Source of the DNA: Arthrobacter sp. | GTDB lineage: Bacteria > Actinomycetota > Actinomycetes > Actinomycetales > Micrococcaceae | Direction of reading: 5' to 3' | Assembly (NCBI RefSeq): GCF_030540645.1 | Contig: NZ_JAUNVV010000018.1 | Span: 1-39,575, forward strand | Length of the DNA stretch: 39,575 nt | Shown: piece by piece, positions 24,415 through 32,836 of the stretch | Layout of the letters: the number at the start of each line of letters is the position of its first letter | How positions within the stretch are numbered: position 1 is the stretch's first letter | Program-made: the position numbers and the translations under genes | Notes under the pieces: model-generated | The model's database searches: none | What the model was told of the DNA's origin: nothing | Seen by the model: only the letters and a program-made list of their open reading frames with translations

Positions 24415-25610
24415 CAGATCTTGTCCCTGAGCGTGGCCAGACGCCCGGCTGCCTGCTCCAGCAGCGGGACCTGTTTGCAAAACGCGAAACGCAGAAGTGA
24501 ACGGGTGCGCGTGGCTCCTTCCGGGTGGCAGAACACCGGGACGGGAATGGCAGCCACACCGACGAGTTCAGGCAGTCTGCGGGCCAGGGCGGTGGCGTCG
24601 GTGATGCCCAGTTTTTGGGTGTCCGCGTTGATGAAGTACGTTCCCTGGGGAAGATACACGTCAAAGCCGGCCGCGCGCAGGCCCTCGGCGAGGATGTCGC
24701 GCTTGCGGGCCAGTGTTGCGGCCGCATCGGTGAAAAATTCGTCGTCCATGCGCAGCCCGGCGGCAATGGCGCCCTGGAACGGTGTGCCGGAGGAGTAGCT
24801 CAGGAACTGCTTCACGGTCCGGGCCGCAGCCACGAGCTCGGCCGGGCCGGACAGCCAGCCGATCTTCCAGCCGGTGAAGGAGAACGTCTTCCCGGCGGAG
24901 GAAATGGTGAGCGTGCGCTCAGCGGCACCGGGCAGAGTTGCCACGGGTATGTGCCGGGGACCGAACGTCAGGTGCTCATAGACCTCGTCGGTGAGGATGA
25001 CGGCGTCGTACTTGATGGCCAGGCGCACCACTTCGTTGAGCACCTCCACCGGGAACATTGCGCCGGTGGGGTTGTGCGGATTGTTGATGATGACCATCTT
25101 GGTGCGCGGGCTGAAGCTGTTTTCCAGCGCGGCCACATCAGGCATGAAGTCCGGAGCAAGAAGGGCCGCGGTGGTGTGGGTGGCGCCGCTGAGGCCGATC
25201 ATCGCGCCGTAGGAATCGTAGAAGGGCTCGAAGGTGAGGACTTCATCCCCTGGGCCGGTCAGCGCCAGGATGGTGGCGGCAATGGCCTCGGTGGCACCGG
25301 TGGAGATGATGATTTCAGTCTCGGGATCGGGGGTGAGCCCGTAGAAGCGGTTCTGGTGCTCGGAGACGGCACGGCGCAGATCGAGCAGTCCCTTGCCTGG
25401 GGCGTATTGGTTCTCGCCGCGGGCGATGGCTTCCTGGGCCAGGCGGTTGAGCTCGGCCGGACCGTCTTCGTCGGGGAAGCCCTGCCCCAGATTGATGGCG
25501 TTGTGTTGGTTGGCCAGTGTGGTGATTTCCTCGAAGATGGTCACCCCCAGTGTTCCGTCCGAGCTCAGCAGGTTGGCTCCTTCTGCGGTGCGTTGCCAAG
25601 GTGTGCTCAC
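24414..25610 (-). CDS. PLP-dependent aminotransferase, class I/II
   Basis: The 398-residue protein has the fold type I pattern: YAPGKGLLDLRRAVSEHQ, TGATEAIAA, the PLP-phosphate and ring-binding NNPHNPTG near residue 180, DEVYEHL, and the Schiff-base Lys in SSAGKTFSFTGWKIGW. It is closest in style to succinyldiaminopimelate, kynurenine or methionine aminotransferases (MetC/YbdL/DapC-like). Substrate is not decided. The GTG start overlaps the SDR stop (GTGA) and follows AGGAG. Operon partners are an SDR and a spermidine-synthase-like protein, which do not point to one pathway. Confidence 0.9.
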   Translation of the reverse strand: MSTPWQRTAEGANLLSSDGTLGVTIFEEITTLANQHNAINLGQGFPDEDGPAELNRLAQEAIARGENQYAPGKGLLDLRRAVSEHQNRFYGLTPDPETEIIISTGATEAIAATILALTGPGDEVLTFEPFYDSYGAMIGLSGATHTTAALLAPDFMPDVAALENSFSPRTKMVIINNPHNPTGAMFPVEVLNEVVRLAIKYDAVILTDEVYEHLTFGPRHIPVATLPGAAERTLTISSAGKTFSFTGWKIGWLSGPAELVAAARTVKQFLSYSSGTPFQGAIAAGLRMDDEFFTDAAATLARKRDILAEGLRAAGFDVYLPQGTYFINADTQKLGITDATALARRLPELVGVAAIPVPVFCHPEGATRTRSLLRFAFCKQVPLLEQAAGRLATLRDKI

Positions 25611-26497
25611 GGCAGCTCCTTTGTTGCTGGTGCCGAGGTTGCTGCTGGTGTGGAAGTTGCCGGGGCTTGGCGGCCGGTGAAATGGTCCATGCTGTTGTAC
25701 ACCTTGAATACGTTACCGGCCACGGCGTCCCACGCCCTAGTAGGCAGAACCCCGCGCAGCCCCATGGCCAGCTTGGCTGTCCATGGCGTCAGCTTGATGG
25801 GTGTACCCGACAGCATGGCCTGCCACGCCCGCTCCACGGCGGTGTCCGGGCTCATGATGGGCGTCAGCAGCGGGCCCTTGACTCCTTCAAACATGCCTGT
25901 GCTGATGTAGCTGGGGCAGAACGTGGTGACTTTCACTGGGGAGTCGTGGCGCTCAAGTTCAAGACGCAGGGACTCGCCCCATCCGATGACGGCCCACTTG
26001 GATGCTGCGTAAACGCTCATGTTTGGATTGGCCAGGGTGCCAGCAGCTGAGGCGATGTTCAAGATGCGTTGCGCCGTGCCACGTTTCATCATGGCGGGCA
26101 GGAACTCCGCCGTAATGTACATGGGGGCCAGCGCATTGATATTCATGATGGCACGGGTGTGGCGTTCGGATTCGTGATCCCAAAATGGGCCACTCTTCAC
26201 GATGCCGGCATTGTTGATGAGCAGGTCCGGGGCGTCGATGCCGTGCTCGTCCCGGAGGGCGGCGGCTGCAGCCTGGATGGTGGCCAGTTCGGAGACATCC
26301 ACCTGCTGTTCCACCGCCTTGGCGCCGTGTGCGCGGACTTCACGGCCGACGTCGTTCATGGAAACCGGGTCCACATCCCACAACACCACGGTGGAGGCCC
26401 CTTCGTTGGCCGCACGCAGGGCGTACAGGCGCCCCATGCCCATGCCGGCACCTGTGACAAGGACGGTTTTGCCGCGGACGGAAAACTTTGGTTTCAT
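25607..26497 (-). CDS. Short-chain dehydrogenase/reductase
   Basis: The 296-residue protein is a classical SDR: cofactor loop TGAGMGMG near residue 15, NNAG near residue 95, a catalytic Ser in IASAAG, and YAASK as the Tyr-Lys pair. A WDVDP turn after the second strand suggests NAD(H) preference, which is only suggestive. The C-terminus has a Ser/Thr/Pro/Ala tail with TGRQAPATS. ATG 26497 follows AAGGAG. A 12-bp palindrome lies 23 nt upstream, so a repressor may control this three-gene operon. Substrate is unknown. Confidence 0.9.
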   Translation of the reverse strand: MKPKFSVRGKTVLVTGAGMGMGRLYALRAANEGASTVVLWDVDPVSMNDVGREVRAHGAKAVEQQVDVSELATIQAAAAALRDEHGIDAPDLLINNAGIVKSGPFWDHESERHTRAIMNINALAPMYITAEFLPAMMKRGTAQRILNIASAAGTLANPNMSVYAASKWAVIGWGESLRLELERHDSPVKVTTFCPSYISTGMFEGVKGPLLTPIMSPDTAVERAWQAMLSGTPIKLTPWTAKLAMGLRGVLPTRAWDAVAGNVFKVYNSMDHFTGRQAPATSTPAATSAPATKELP

Positions 26498-26519
26498 GGT
26501 GATTCTCCTTTTATTGCGA

Positions 26520-26531
26520 TACTGGCCAGTA
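26520..26531. promoter_or_regulatory. 12-bp palindrome upstream of the SDR operon
   Basis: TACTGGCCAGTA is a perfect palindrome in the 104-nt gap between the divergent SDR and coaD genes. It lies 23 nt in front of the SDR start and about 60 nt from a coaD -10-like box. It fits a dimeric repressor site. No regulator gene is adjacent. Confidence 0.5.
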
Positions 26532-26601
26532 CAGCACAGAACATGCCGAACACGACGTAAACAATGGCCACCGCGTGTGGAAGTCGGCTAGATTCGTCAG
26601 T

Positions 26602-27123
26602 ATGCGACGCGCCGTATGCCCCGGATCCTTTGACCCCATCCACAAGGGCCACATTGAAGTGATTGCCCGAGCGGCCGGACTATTCGACGAAGTCATTGTG
26701 GCGGTCTCCACGAACTACTCCAAGAGTTACCGCTTCACCCTCAATGAACGTTTGGAGCTGGCGAAGACGACATTTTCGGCGCTGTCCGGCATTGTGGTTG
26801 AGCCGATGGGGGAGGGGCTGCTGTCCCAGTTCTGCCATGCGCGCGGGGTCTCGGCGATTGTGAAGGGGCTGCGTTCTTCCTCCGACTTCGATTACGAGCT
26901 GCCCATGGCCACCATGAACCGTCAGCTCTCCGGCGTGGAGACGGTCTTCCTGCCGGGGGACAGCCGATATGTGCACCTTTCCTCCACTCTCATCAAGGAA
27001 ATCCACACCTTAGGCGGGGACGTGTCCGACTATGTGCCCCGCGCCGTGCTGCGCAGGCTTCAAGGAGATGTGGGACCGGATACCCGGCCCGTCACCGTGG
27101 TGCAGAAGAAGAAGTGGGACTAA
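26602..27123 (+). CDS. coaD: Phosphopantetheine adenylyltransferase
   Basis: CoaD makes dephospho-CoA from 4'-phosphopantetheine and ATP, the fourth step of coenzyme A synthesis. The 173-residue protein starts with MRRAVCPGSFDPIHKGHIEVI, abbreviated here as the PGSFDPIHKGH motif containing the T/HxGH nucleotidylyl-transfer signature. Other marks are FDYELPMATMN and YVHLSSTLIKEI. The ATG at 26602 lacks a ribosome binding site. TAGATT at 26589-26594 ends 7 nt before it, suggesting a leaderless transcript. It is divergent from the SDR operon. Confidence 0.93.
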   Translation: MRRAVCPGSFDPIHKGHIEVIARAAGLFDEVIVAVSTNYSKSYRFTLNERLELAKTTFSALSGIVVEPMGEGLLSQFCHARGVSAIVKGLRSSSDFDYELPMATMNRQLSGVETVFLPGDSRYVHLSSTLIKEIHTLGGDVSDYVPRAVLRRLQGDVGPDTRPVTVVQKKKWD

Positions 27124-27316
27124 TTCGACTCCTGCGCATGGTGCGGTTTGAACGTGCCGCCACTTTCAAAGCTGCGGCATATGCGCGGCGAATGGTGCGC
27201 GGCAGCTGAACTTTTCAGCTCCGAACTGGTGTGCAGGCTGGGTTAAAGTGTCGTGCCGGGAAATTGCTGCGCATTTGTGTGGTCAAAGCCGCCTGCAGGG
27301 TCTAGTTTTGAGGAAC

Positions 27317-27355
27317 CCGGTCAGCGTCGACCGGATTTGAGTCCTGAAACGGACT
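27317..27355 (+). promoter_or_regulatory. Two tandem small hairpins in the protease leader
   Basis: CCGGTC at 27317-27322 pairs with GACCGG at 27329-27334, and AGTCC at 27340-27344 pairs with GGACT at 27351-27355. They lie just before the ribosome binding site (GAAGGA) of the trypsin-like protease gene. A further stem, AGCTGAA/TTCAGCT at 27204-27220 with a 3-nt loop, is upstream. Leader-RNA control is possible but unproven. Confidence 0.4.
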
Positions 27356-27371
27356 GAACGAAGGACTCGAC

Positions 27372-28625
27372 ATGAAGAGCACGGCTTTTGTCAGGATTCT
27401 CGTTTGTTCAGCACTCGTTGCATCGTTGGCGGGCTGCGTTCCGGGTTCACCCACAGCGGGAGTCGCGCCACCGGCGTCCAATGGGGGTACCCCATCCGGA
27501 GCCGCCAGTGAACCTCCGATGGAAACAACGATTGCGCCTCAGCCCTCCGACACGGCAACGCCGACACCTTCGCCGTTGCTACCCACTTGGGAGCAAACAG
27601 CGGCCGAAGTCGGGACGGGAGTGGCCCGAATTTCAACCACCCTGTGTGCAGGTGCGAGCTCGACTGGCACCGGATTTCTAGTAGCCGAGAACTTCATCGT
27701 CACGGCGGCCCACGTGGTGCGGGGTGCAACTGCACTGGCCGTGCTTGTGAACGGTCAAGTCACCTCCGCGTCCGTGGTGGGACGTGACGACCAGCAGGAC
27801 GTCGCCCTCATCAAAACCGGTGGACCGATCGATGGACATATGTTCAGGTTCTCCGATGGTGACCCGACCATGGGAGTCGATGTGGCTGCCTTTGGGTACC
27901 CCTGGGGTCAGCCCATCGGCATGACGAAAGGCACGATCAGCGGCGCAGATCGGCATTTCAACACCGAGTTTGGGGACCGCGGGCATCTGCTGCAAACGGA
28001 TGCCTCAGTCAACCCTGGCAACAGCGGAGGACCCCTCACAGCACTCGACGGGACAGTCGTCGGAGTGGTCAGCGCCAAGTACCAGCCCGGCAGCGGGGAA
28101 ATCGCCGAAAACATGGGGTACGCCGTGGCAGCGTCTGCGGTGCAGCCCCAGATTGACGCATGGTTGGAAAGCAACTCGGTGTTGAAACCTTCGAAGTGTG
28201 GTGATCAATATGAGGACGGATCAGGATCCTTTCCGATGATTAACAATTCGGATGCACCGGAAGCCAACGATGTTGCCCAGATGCTTTACGCCCACGGGCA
28301 AGCCATTAACCGCAGAGCCTACGAAGCTGCGTTTGCCGATTTCACAGCTGAAACAAAGGGTCAATTTGGTGGCGCGGACGCATGGAGCAAGGGCATGAAA
28401 AGCTCGTATTGGTCCCAACTGACACTTCAAGAGATCAGCAGCGGTGAGGGTATCGTGACCGCCTCAATCGTCCAGCAAACAAGCCAGAGCGCGGAACATG
28501 GTGTCAACGGCCAGACCTGCTCGGACTGGTCGATGGTGTATGACATAGTCTTTTCAGACGGAAAGTGGCTGATCAGCCGAGTGGTCTCCACGGACCCCGG
28601 AGGAGTCCCAGCCTCCTGCAGTTGA
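27372..28625 (+). CDS. Secreted trypsin-like serine protease lipoprotein
   Basis: The 417-residue protein has a signal peptide with lipobox LAGC (residues 19-22) and a Pro/Thr-rich linker to about residue 72. A trypsin-like fold follows with the triad His (TAAHVV), Asp (QDVALIK) and Ser (NPGNSGGPL), as in HtrA-type proteases. There is no PDZ domain. After the protease domain (ending near residue 265) a roughly 130-residue domain with low homology, perhaps NTF2-like, contains two Cys residues. ATG 27372 follows GAAGGA. It stands alone between coaD and the DUF177 gene. A surface-anchored quality-control or processing protease is likely. Confidence 0.88.
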   Translation: MKSTAFVRILVCSALVASLAGCVPGSPTAGVAPPASNGGTPSGAASEPPMETTIAPQPSDTATPTPSPLLPTWEQTAAEVGTGVARISTTLCAGASSTGTGFLVAENFIVTAAHVVRGATALAVLVNGQVTSASVVGRDDQQDVALIKTGGPIDGHMFRFSDGDPTMGVDVAAFGYPWGQPIGMTKGTISGADRHFNTEFGDRGHLLQTDASVNPGNSGGPLTALDGTVVGVVSAKYQPGSGEIAENMGYAVAASAVQPQIDAWLESNSVLKPSKCGDQYEDGSGSFPMINNSDAPEANDVAQMLYAHGQAINRRAYEAAFADFTAETKGQFGGADAWSKGMKSSYWSQLTLQEISSGEGIVTASIVQQTSQSAEHGVNGQTCSDWSMVYDIVFSDGKWLISRVVSTDPGGVPASCS

Positions 28626-28798
28626 TGCGCCACCACCCCGACGCAACGGTCACGGGCGGTGGAAGCCGGCCAGCCGCCGTCGGGCATCCTCAAAACAGTT
28701 GAGATTCACATCACGCGCGGCACGCCTCAACCAGTTCGCGTGAAGGGGTGGTGCTGTCGTAGACTGGATAAGGCCGATTTGGTCCGGCACCGCCCATT

Positions 28799-28827
28799 TT
28801 GATGCCCGTGAGCTTTCGGGCTAAGAT
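28799..28827 (+). promoter_or_regulatory. Sigma-70-type promoter of the yceD-rpmF operon
   Basis: TTGATG at 28799-28804 and TAAGAT at 28822-28827 are separated by 17 bp, a near-consensus primary sigma promoter. Transcription would begin near 28834. The position rules out the upstream ATG at 28826 as the start of the DUF177 gene, because that codon lies inside the -10 element. Confidence 0.6.
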
Positions 28828-28861
28828 GGTGCGTCGGTCATATGTTTGTACAGGAGTTCTC

Positions 28862-29428
28862 ATTAGCGAAACCACGTTGGGCAGTAAGTCCAACCATGGC
28901 ACGCCCCTTACCATTGGTGTCAGGGAGCTTGGGCGAAGCCCGGGCAACATGTGGAAGTTCAACGAACATGTACCCGTGCCGGAAGATTTTGGCACTCCGC
29001 TCATTGGCGTGACGCCCGGATCCAATTTGGATTTGGAACTCCGTTTTGAGGCCGTTCATGAAGGAATTCTTGTGTCGGGCAGTGTGCTTGTCGATGTGAC
29101 AGGCCAATGCTCCCGCTGCTTGGAGACTTTTGAGGATGACCTTGAAGTCGATGTGCAAGAACTTTTCTTCTACGAGGAGCCGTCCGCGGATGTCCTTGCT
29201 GAAGGCGAAGATGAGCAACGTTGGGTCGAGCACGATTCTATCGATCTTGAACCGGTGTTGCGGGACGCAGTGGTAACCGCCCTGCCGTTCCAGCCGGTGT
29301 GCCGGGAAGACTGCGAGGGTCTGTGTTCCGAATGCGGAATTCACCTTGCGGATGAGCCGGGGCACCACCACGAGGTTGTAGATCCTCGGTGGGCTGCCCT
29401 ACAGGGCTTTACCGGCGAAGAAAACTAG
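28862..29428 (+). CDS. YceD/DUF177 family protein, probable AUU start
   Basis: This family is encoded in front of rpmF in many bacteria and is linked to 23S rRNA processing. The 188 residues include VRELGRSPGNMW near the N-terminus, GQCSRCLETFEDDLEVDVQE, and a C-terminal Cys cluster (CREDCEGLCSECG) that may bind zinc. AGGAG at 28852-28856 stands 5 nt before ATT 28862, in frame; no ATG, GTG or TTG is spaced well from it. Start alternatives are ATG 28826 and GTG 28829, but the promoter at 28799-28827 argues against them. rpmF follows 57 nt downstream. The product is sure; the start is not. Confidence 0.85.
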   Translation: MSETTLGSKSNHGTPLTIGVRELGRSPGNMWKFNEHVPVPEDFGTPLIGVTPGSNLDLELRFEAVHEGILVSGSVLVDVTGQCSRCLETFEDDLEVDVQELFFYEEPSADVLAEGEDEQRWVEHDSIDLEPVLRDAVVTALPFQPVCREDCEGLCSECGIHLADEPGHHHEVVDPRWAALQGFTGEEN

Positions 29429-29485
29429 CAAAAAGTTTTACTTTCGGGCATGAGCCCGGACGTTATCGAGAGAAAAGAGTTTGCC

Positions 29486-29689
29486 GTGGCTGTTCCCAAG
29501 CGGAAGATGTCCCGTGCCAATACGCGCGCACGCCGTTCCCAGTGGAAGGCCACCGCGCCTGCTCTGGTCAAGACCATTGAAAACGGCCAGGTTGTTTACA
29601 GCCTGCCGCACCAGGCCAAGGTCGTTACCGACTCAGCCGGTACCGCACTGTTCCTGGAATACAAGGGCCGTAAGGTTGCCGACGTCTAA
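29486..29689 (+). CDS. rpmF: 50S ribosomal protein L32
   Basis: L32 is a small protein of the large ribosomal subunit. The 67-residue sequence begins [20 protein letters not shown], abbreviated as the AVPKRKMSR motif, which is diagnostic. The C-terminal half has no Cys residues, so this is the zinc-free (C-minus) form of L32. The GTG start at 29486 follows AAAAGAG and is the start that gives the normal N-terminus. It sits between the DUF177 gene and rnc, the classic yceD-rpmF-rnc order. Confidence 0.95.
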   Translation: MAVPKRKMSRANTRARRSQWKATAPALVKTIENGQVVYSLPHQAKVVTDSAGTALFLEYKGRKVADV

Positions 29690-29750
29690 GACGTCCGTTC
29701 GGCCAACAGGTCCGATCGTTTAGTGGTAAATAAAATGTTGCAGGAGTGCC

Positions 29751-30539
29751 ATGTCCGCTGATCTTCCCTCACCGAAGCTCACGGATGGACATAAACTGCT
29801 GATGAAGCGTCTCGGTGTCAGTATTGATGCCGGGACGCTTCGTCTTGCCCTGACACACCGGTCCTACGCTTATGAGAACGGCGGACTGCCCACCAACGAA
29901 CGCCTTGAGTTCCTCGGCGATTCCATCCTGGGCTTCTCCGTCACGGAAGCGCTGTACCGAGACAATCCTGATCTTCCCGAAGGCGAGCTGGCCAAGCGCC
30001 GTTCCGCGGTGGTCTCCACGCGGGCCCTGGCCAGCATTGGTCGCGGATTGGGTGTTGGTGAATTCATTTACCTAGGCCAGGGGGAGCGCCTCACCAAAGG
30101 TCGCAACAAGTCCTCCATCCTGGCCGACACCATGGAAGCCCTCATCGGAGCCACGTACATCACCCACGGCATTGAAGTGGCCCGTGAGTTGGTCATGCGC
30201 CTTGTGGGACCGTTGCTCGCTGATTCCGATGTCCTGGGTGCTGGCACCGACTGGAAAACCAATATCCAGGAAATCTCATCCGCCCGTCACCTCGGCGCCA
30301 TCGTGTATGAAATCACCGGCACCGGCCCTGACCACGACCGCAGCTTTGAAGCGCGGTTGCTCATCGGTGGACACCTGTATGGAACCGGCAGGGGCCCATC
30401 CAAAAAGGAAGCCGAACGATCGGCCGCTGCCGTTGCATGGCTTGAATTGCAAAAACGCTTCAGCGAAGGTTCCGGGCCTATCGAAGACTCGCCCGCCTCA
30501 GCTGCGGCATCCGCCAGCCCGGACACTTCCGCAAAATAA
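29751..30539 (+). CDS. rnc: Ribonuclease III
   Basis: RNase III cuts double-stranded RNA and matures rRNA precursors. The 262-residue protein has the signature [13 protein letters not shown] (about residues 48-60), an Asp/Glu metal site in DTMEALIGA, and a C-terminal dsRNA-binding domain from about residue 165 (DWKTNIQEI, then [12 protein letters not shown]). An Ala/Ser-rich tail follows. ATG 29751 follows AGGAG. Its TAA shares a base with the mutM ATG, so they are coupled. Confidence 0.95.
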   Translation: MSADLPSPKLTDGHKLLMKRLGVSIDAGTLRLALTHRSYAYENGGLPTNERLEFLGDSILGFSVTEALYRDNPDLPEGELAKRRSAVVSTRALASIGRGLGVGEFIYLGQGERLTKGRNKSSILADTMEALIGATYITHGIEVARELVMRLVGPLLADSDVLGAGTDWKTNIQEISSARHLGAIVYEITGTGPDHDRSFEARLLIGGHLYGTGRGPSKKEAERSAAAVAWLELQKRFSEGSGPIEDSPASAAASASPDTSAK

Positions 30540-31522
30540 TGCCCGAGCTTCCCGAAGTCGAGGTTGTCCGCCGCGGCCTTGAACGGTGGATTGCAGGCCG
30601 ACGCATAGAGGACGTCTCCGTAGTTGACCCCCGCTCGATCCGCCGCCACACCCTCGGGGTGGAGGATTTCCGCGGGAACCTCATGGGCGCAACCGTGCTT
30701 GAGGTAGTGCGACGCGGAAAGTTCCTCTGGATGCCGTTGAGCGATGACCCCGCCAGTACAGCCCCTCCTCACACGGCCCTCATGGCGCACTTGGGGATGA
30801 GCGGGCAGCTTCTCGTGGAGTCCCCGGAACAGCCGTACGAAAAACACCTGAAGGTGCGTTTTAGTTTTTCTCCCCGCGCGGATGCCCCGCAGGAATTGCG
30901 TTTCGTCGACCAGCGAATTTTCGGCGGGCTGTTTGTCACCTCCCTCATTCCGACGCCGGACGGCGGCCCGGGCGGATGCGGCACCTCACTGCGTGGTGGC
31001 CAGAACGCACTAGGTAGTGAAGCCGCTTTGGCCTTGATTCCTGATGCGGCCGCCCATATTGGCCGGGATCCGCTTGACCCCTACTTTTCCGTTGAGAACC
31101 TCCACCAAAAACTGCGGTCCCGCAAGACGGGGCTCAAGCGTGCCCTGCTCGACCAGGCCCTTGTATCCGGCATTGGCAATATCTATGCCGACGAAGCCCT
31201 GTGGCTGGCAAGGATGCACTATGCCCGCCCCACGGACACTCTTCGACGTCCTGACACCGACCGGATCATCGATGCGGCGCGGTCAGTCATGTCGCGTGCC
31301 CTGGACGCTGGCGGCACCAGTTTTGATTCGCTGTACGTCAATGTGAACGGCGCCTCCGGCTACTTTGCCCGCTCGCTAAACGCTTACGGCCGGGAAGGGG
31401 AATCCTGTCCGCGGTGTGCGGAACTGGGGCTTTCCAGCCGCATTCGCCGGGACTCATTCATGGGCCGGTCCTCCTACAGCTGCCCGGTCTGCCAGCCGAA
31501 GCCGCGCAACGCCCGGCTCTAG
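30539..31522 (+). CDS. mutM: Formamidopyrimidine-DNA glycosylase MutM
   Basis: MutM removes 8-oxoguanine and formamidopyrimidines from DNA with glycosylase and AP-lyase activity. The 327-residue protein begins [14 protein letters not shown], with the catalytic Pro2 and Glu3. Other marks are [33 protein letters not shown], and a C-terminal zinc finger C-x2-C ... C-x2-C (CPRCAEL, then SYSCPVCQ). It begins at the last base of the rnc stop codon. In related genomes smc usually follows shortly after; here six kilobases of accessory genes intervene. Confidence 0.95.
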   Translation: MPELPEVEVVRRGLERWIAGRRIEDVSVVDPRSIRRHTLGVEDFRGNLMGATVLEVVRRGKFLWMPLSDDPASTAPPHTALMAHLGMSGQLLVESPEQPYEKHLKVRFSFSPRADAPQELRFVDQRIFGGLFVTSLIPTPDGGPGGCGTSLRGGQNALGSEAALALIPDAAAHIGRDPLDPYFSVENLHQKLRSRKTGLKRALLDQALVSGIGNIYADEALWLARMHYARPTDTLRRPDTDRIIDAARSVMSRALDAGGTSFDSLYVNVNGASGYFARSLNAYGREGESCPRCAELGLSSRIRRDSFMGRSSYSCPVCQPKPRNARL

Positions 31523-31656
31523 CCCGCCCAGCCACGTTGTCCTCGAGTTCTGACCGGAGCTGCGAGATGCTTGGATGCACTGATGCATGTGCTGCTGCAG
31601 TCAGAAGCGGCGCTGCTGGTCACTCCGTGAACCGGGAAGTGCCCGCAGCAGCGTCC

Positions 31657-32625
31657 TCACGCAGCAGCCTGCTGCGCTGCCAGATAAGCTTTCATGATTC
31701 GATCCTTGAGCTGCTCTGGGTTGTTGAGGTGCTTCCACTTGATACGGATGAACCTCCAACCGTCCTCGATAAGGGAATTTTCGCGTTCACGTTCTTCCAG
31801 TAGTGCTTGTTCGGTGGATTGAGCATGTTCGAAGTATTTTGTTTCCCCGTCGAATTCTAGGATTAGCCGGATGTCTTGCCAGGCGAAGTCCACGCGGTAC
31901 GTGCCGATACTCGTTTGGAGCGTGACCTGAAGTTCCGGCAGTTCGATCGGTAGTTCAGCCAAGATGAGACGGGTTCGGGTTTCACCTGCGGATTCGGACA
32001 AAGCGTTGAGCGAGTTGATGACGCGACGAGCACGTTTGATTCCGCGGCAGCCGTGAAACGAGGCTTGGAGTTTTTCGAGGTCGTGGAGGTTCAACCCGGT
32101 ATGCAAAGCTGAATCACCAATAATGACCGCTTGCTCGAAGGTAGCCGTCATGGCGCATTGCAGGACTGTTCGCGGCAGAGCGGTGAATTTGGTCAACCCA
32201 GTCCCGGGGATGAAGCGTTGGACAATGTCCCGTGGGTCCAGGGTGGCGAAGTGGATGGCTACATCTTGTGATGTCCTCGACGGCGCGGCTCGGTATGGCG
32301 CACTGACATGGATGAGCCGGGAGCTGTCCCAGACTTGCAGCTTGTGCAGGCGTGCGGCGCTGAAATGTGAGTATACATACTGGCCGTTGGTGGCGAGGAT
32401 GTGGCCCGTGAGTACCAACTTGTCCTTGTCCCATGGTCTACGATCACGCCACTGATGCATTGGAAGATACACCCCACGCCGCAGTCTGTGAAGTAGGCCA
32501 TGCTGCAGACCAAACTTGATGGCCCTGGAATCCAGGCCAGCGTTAACCAACTCTCTGGTGGTGACCACCACGCGTTCTCTAGGCCAGCAGCGCTCGAACA
32601 GCTGGATTGCAGCGACTTTGTCCAT
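31657..32625 (-). CDS. AbiEi-like winged-helix / DUF559 nuclease-like protein
   Basis: The 322-residue protein has the same layout as the incomplete gene at 1-871. The N-terminal wHTH shows GLLHRLRRGVYL (about residues 43-54) and an RPWDKDKL. The C-terminal domain has VDFAWQDIRLILEFDGETKY, an acidic/Lys pattern (Asp246, Glu257, Asp259, Lys263) like the PD-(D/E)xK folds of Vsr-like DUF559 proteins, then a helical end. No AbiEii toxin gene is adjacent. ATG 32625 was chosen; ATG 32649 is possible but a GAGG directly touches it. Base composition is visibly more AT-rich than the flanks, suggesting transfer. Function unknown. Confidence 0.8.
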   Translation of the reverse strand: MDKVAAIQLFERCWPRERVVVTTRELVNAGLDSRAIKFGLQHGLLHRLRRGVYLPMHQWRDRRPWDKDKLVLTGHILATNGQYVYSHFSAARLHKLQVWDSSRLIHVSAPYRAAPSRTSQDVAIHFATLDPRDIVQRFIPGTGLTKFTALPRTVLQCAMTATFEQAVIIGDSALHTGLNLHDLEKLQASFHGCRGIKRARRVINSLNALSESAGETRTRLILAELPIELPELQVTLQTSIGTYRVDFAWQDIRLILEFDGETKYFEHAQSTEQALLEERERENSLIEDGWRFIRIKWKHLNNPEQLKDRIMKAYLAAQQAAA

Positions 32626-32836
32626 AGCATCGAGTCTGGGAACTCTCATCCTCACGAACAAGAGGAAAAAGTGCTTTTCCGCGAATCTGTGGACAAGAAG
32701 CTCCAGGACCCGTAGAGAGACGGGCACGCCTTCTGACGGGAGCAGCAAAATGACCGGCCCAACCAAGCATTTCGCAGCTCAAGTCAGAGCCCGTAAAGAC
32801 AAGGACTCGGTCGGAGGCCGAAGTGCAGGGGGCAGC

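Noticed and set aside
28826-28828. ATG as start of the DUF177 gene
   Set aside because: It falls inside the TAAGAT -10 element of a near-consensus promoter and has no ribosome binding site at proper distance, although it cannot be fully excluded.
31523-31656. CAG/CTG-rich stretch after mutM as a repeat array
   Set aside because: The short GCAGCAG units are irregular and partly belong to the Ala/Gln-coding end of the AbiEi-like gene.
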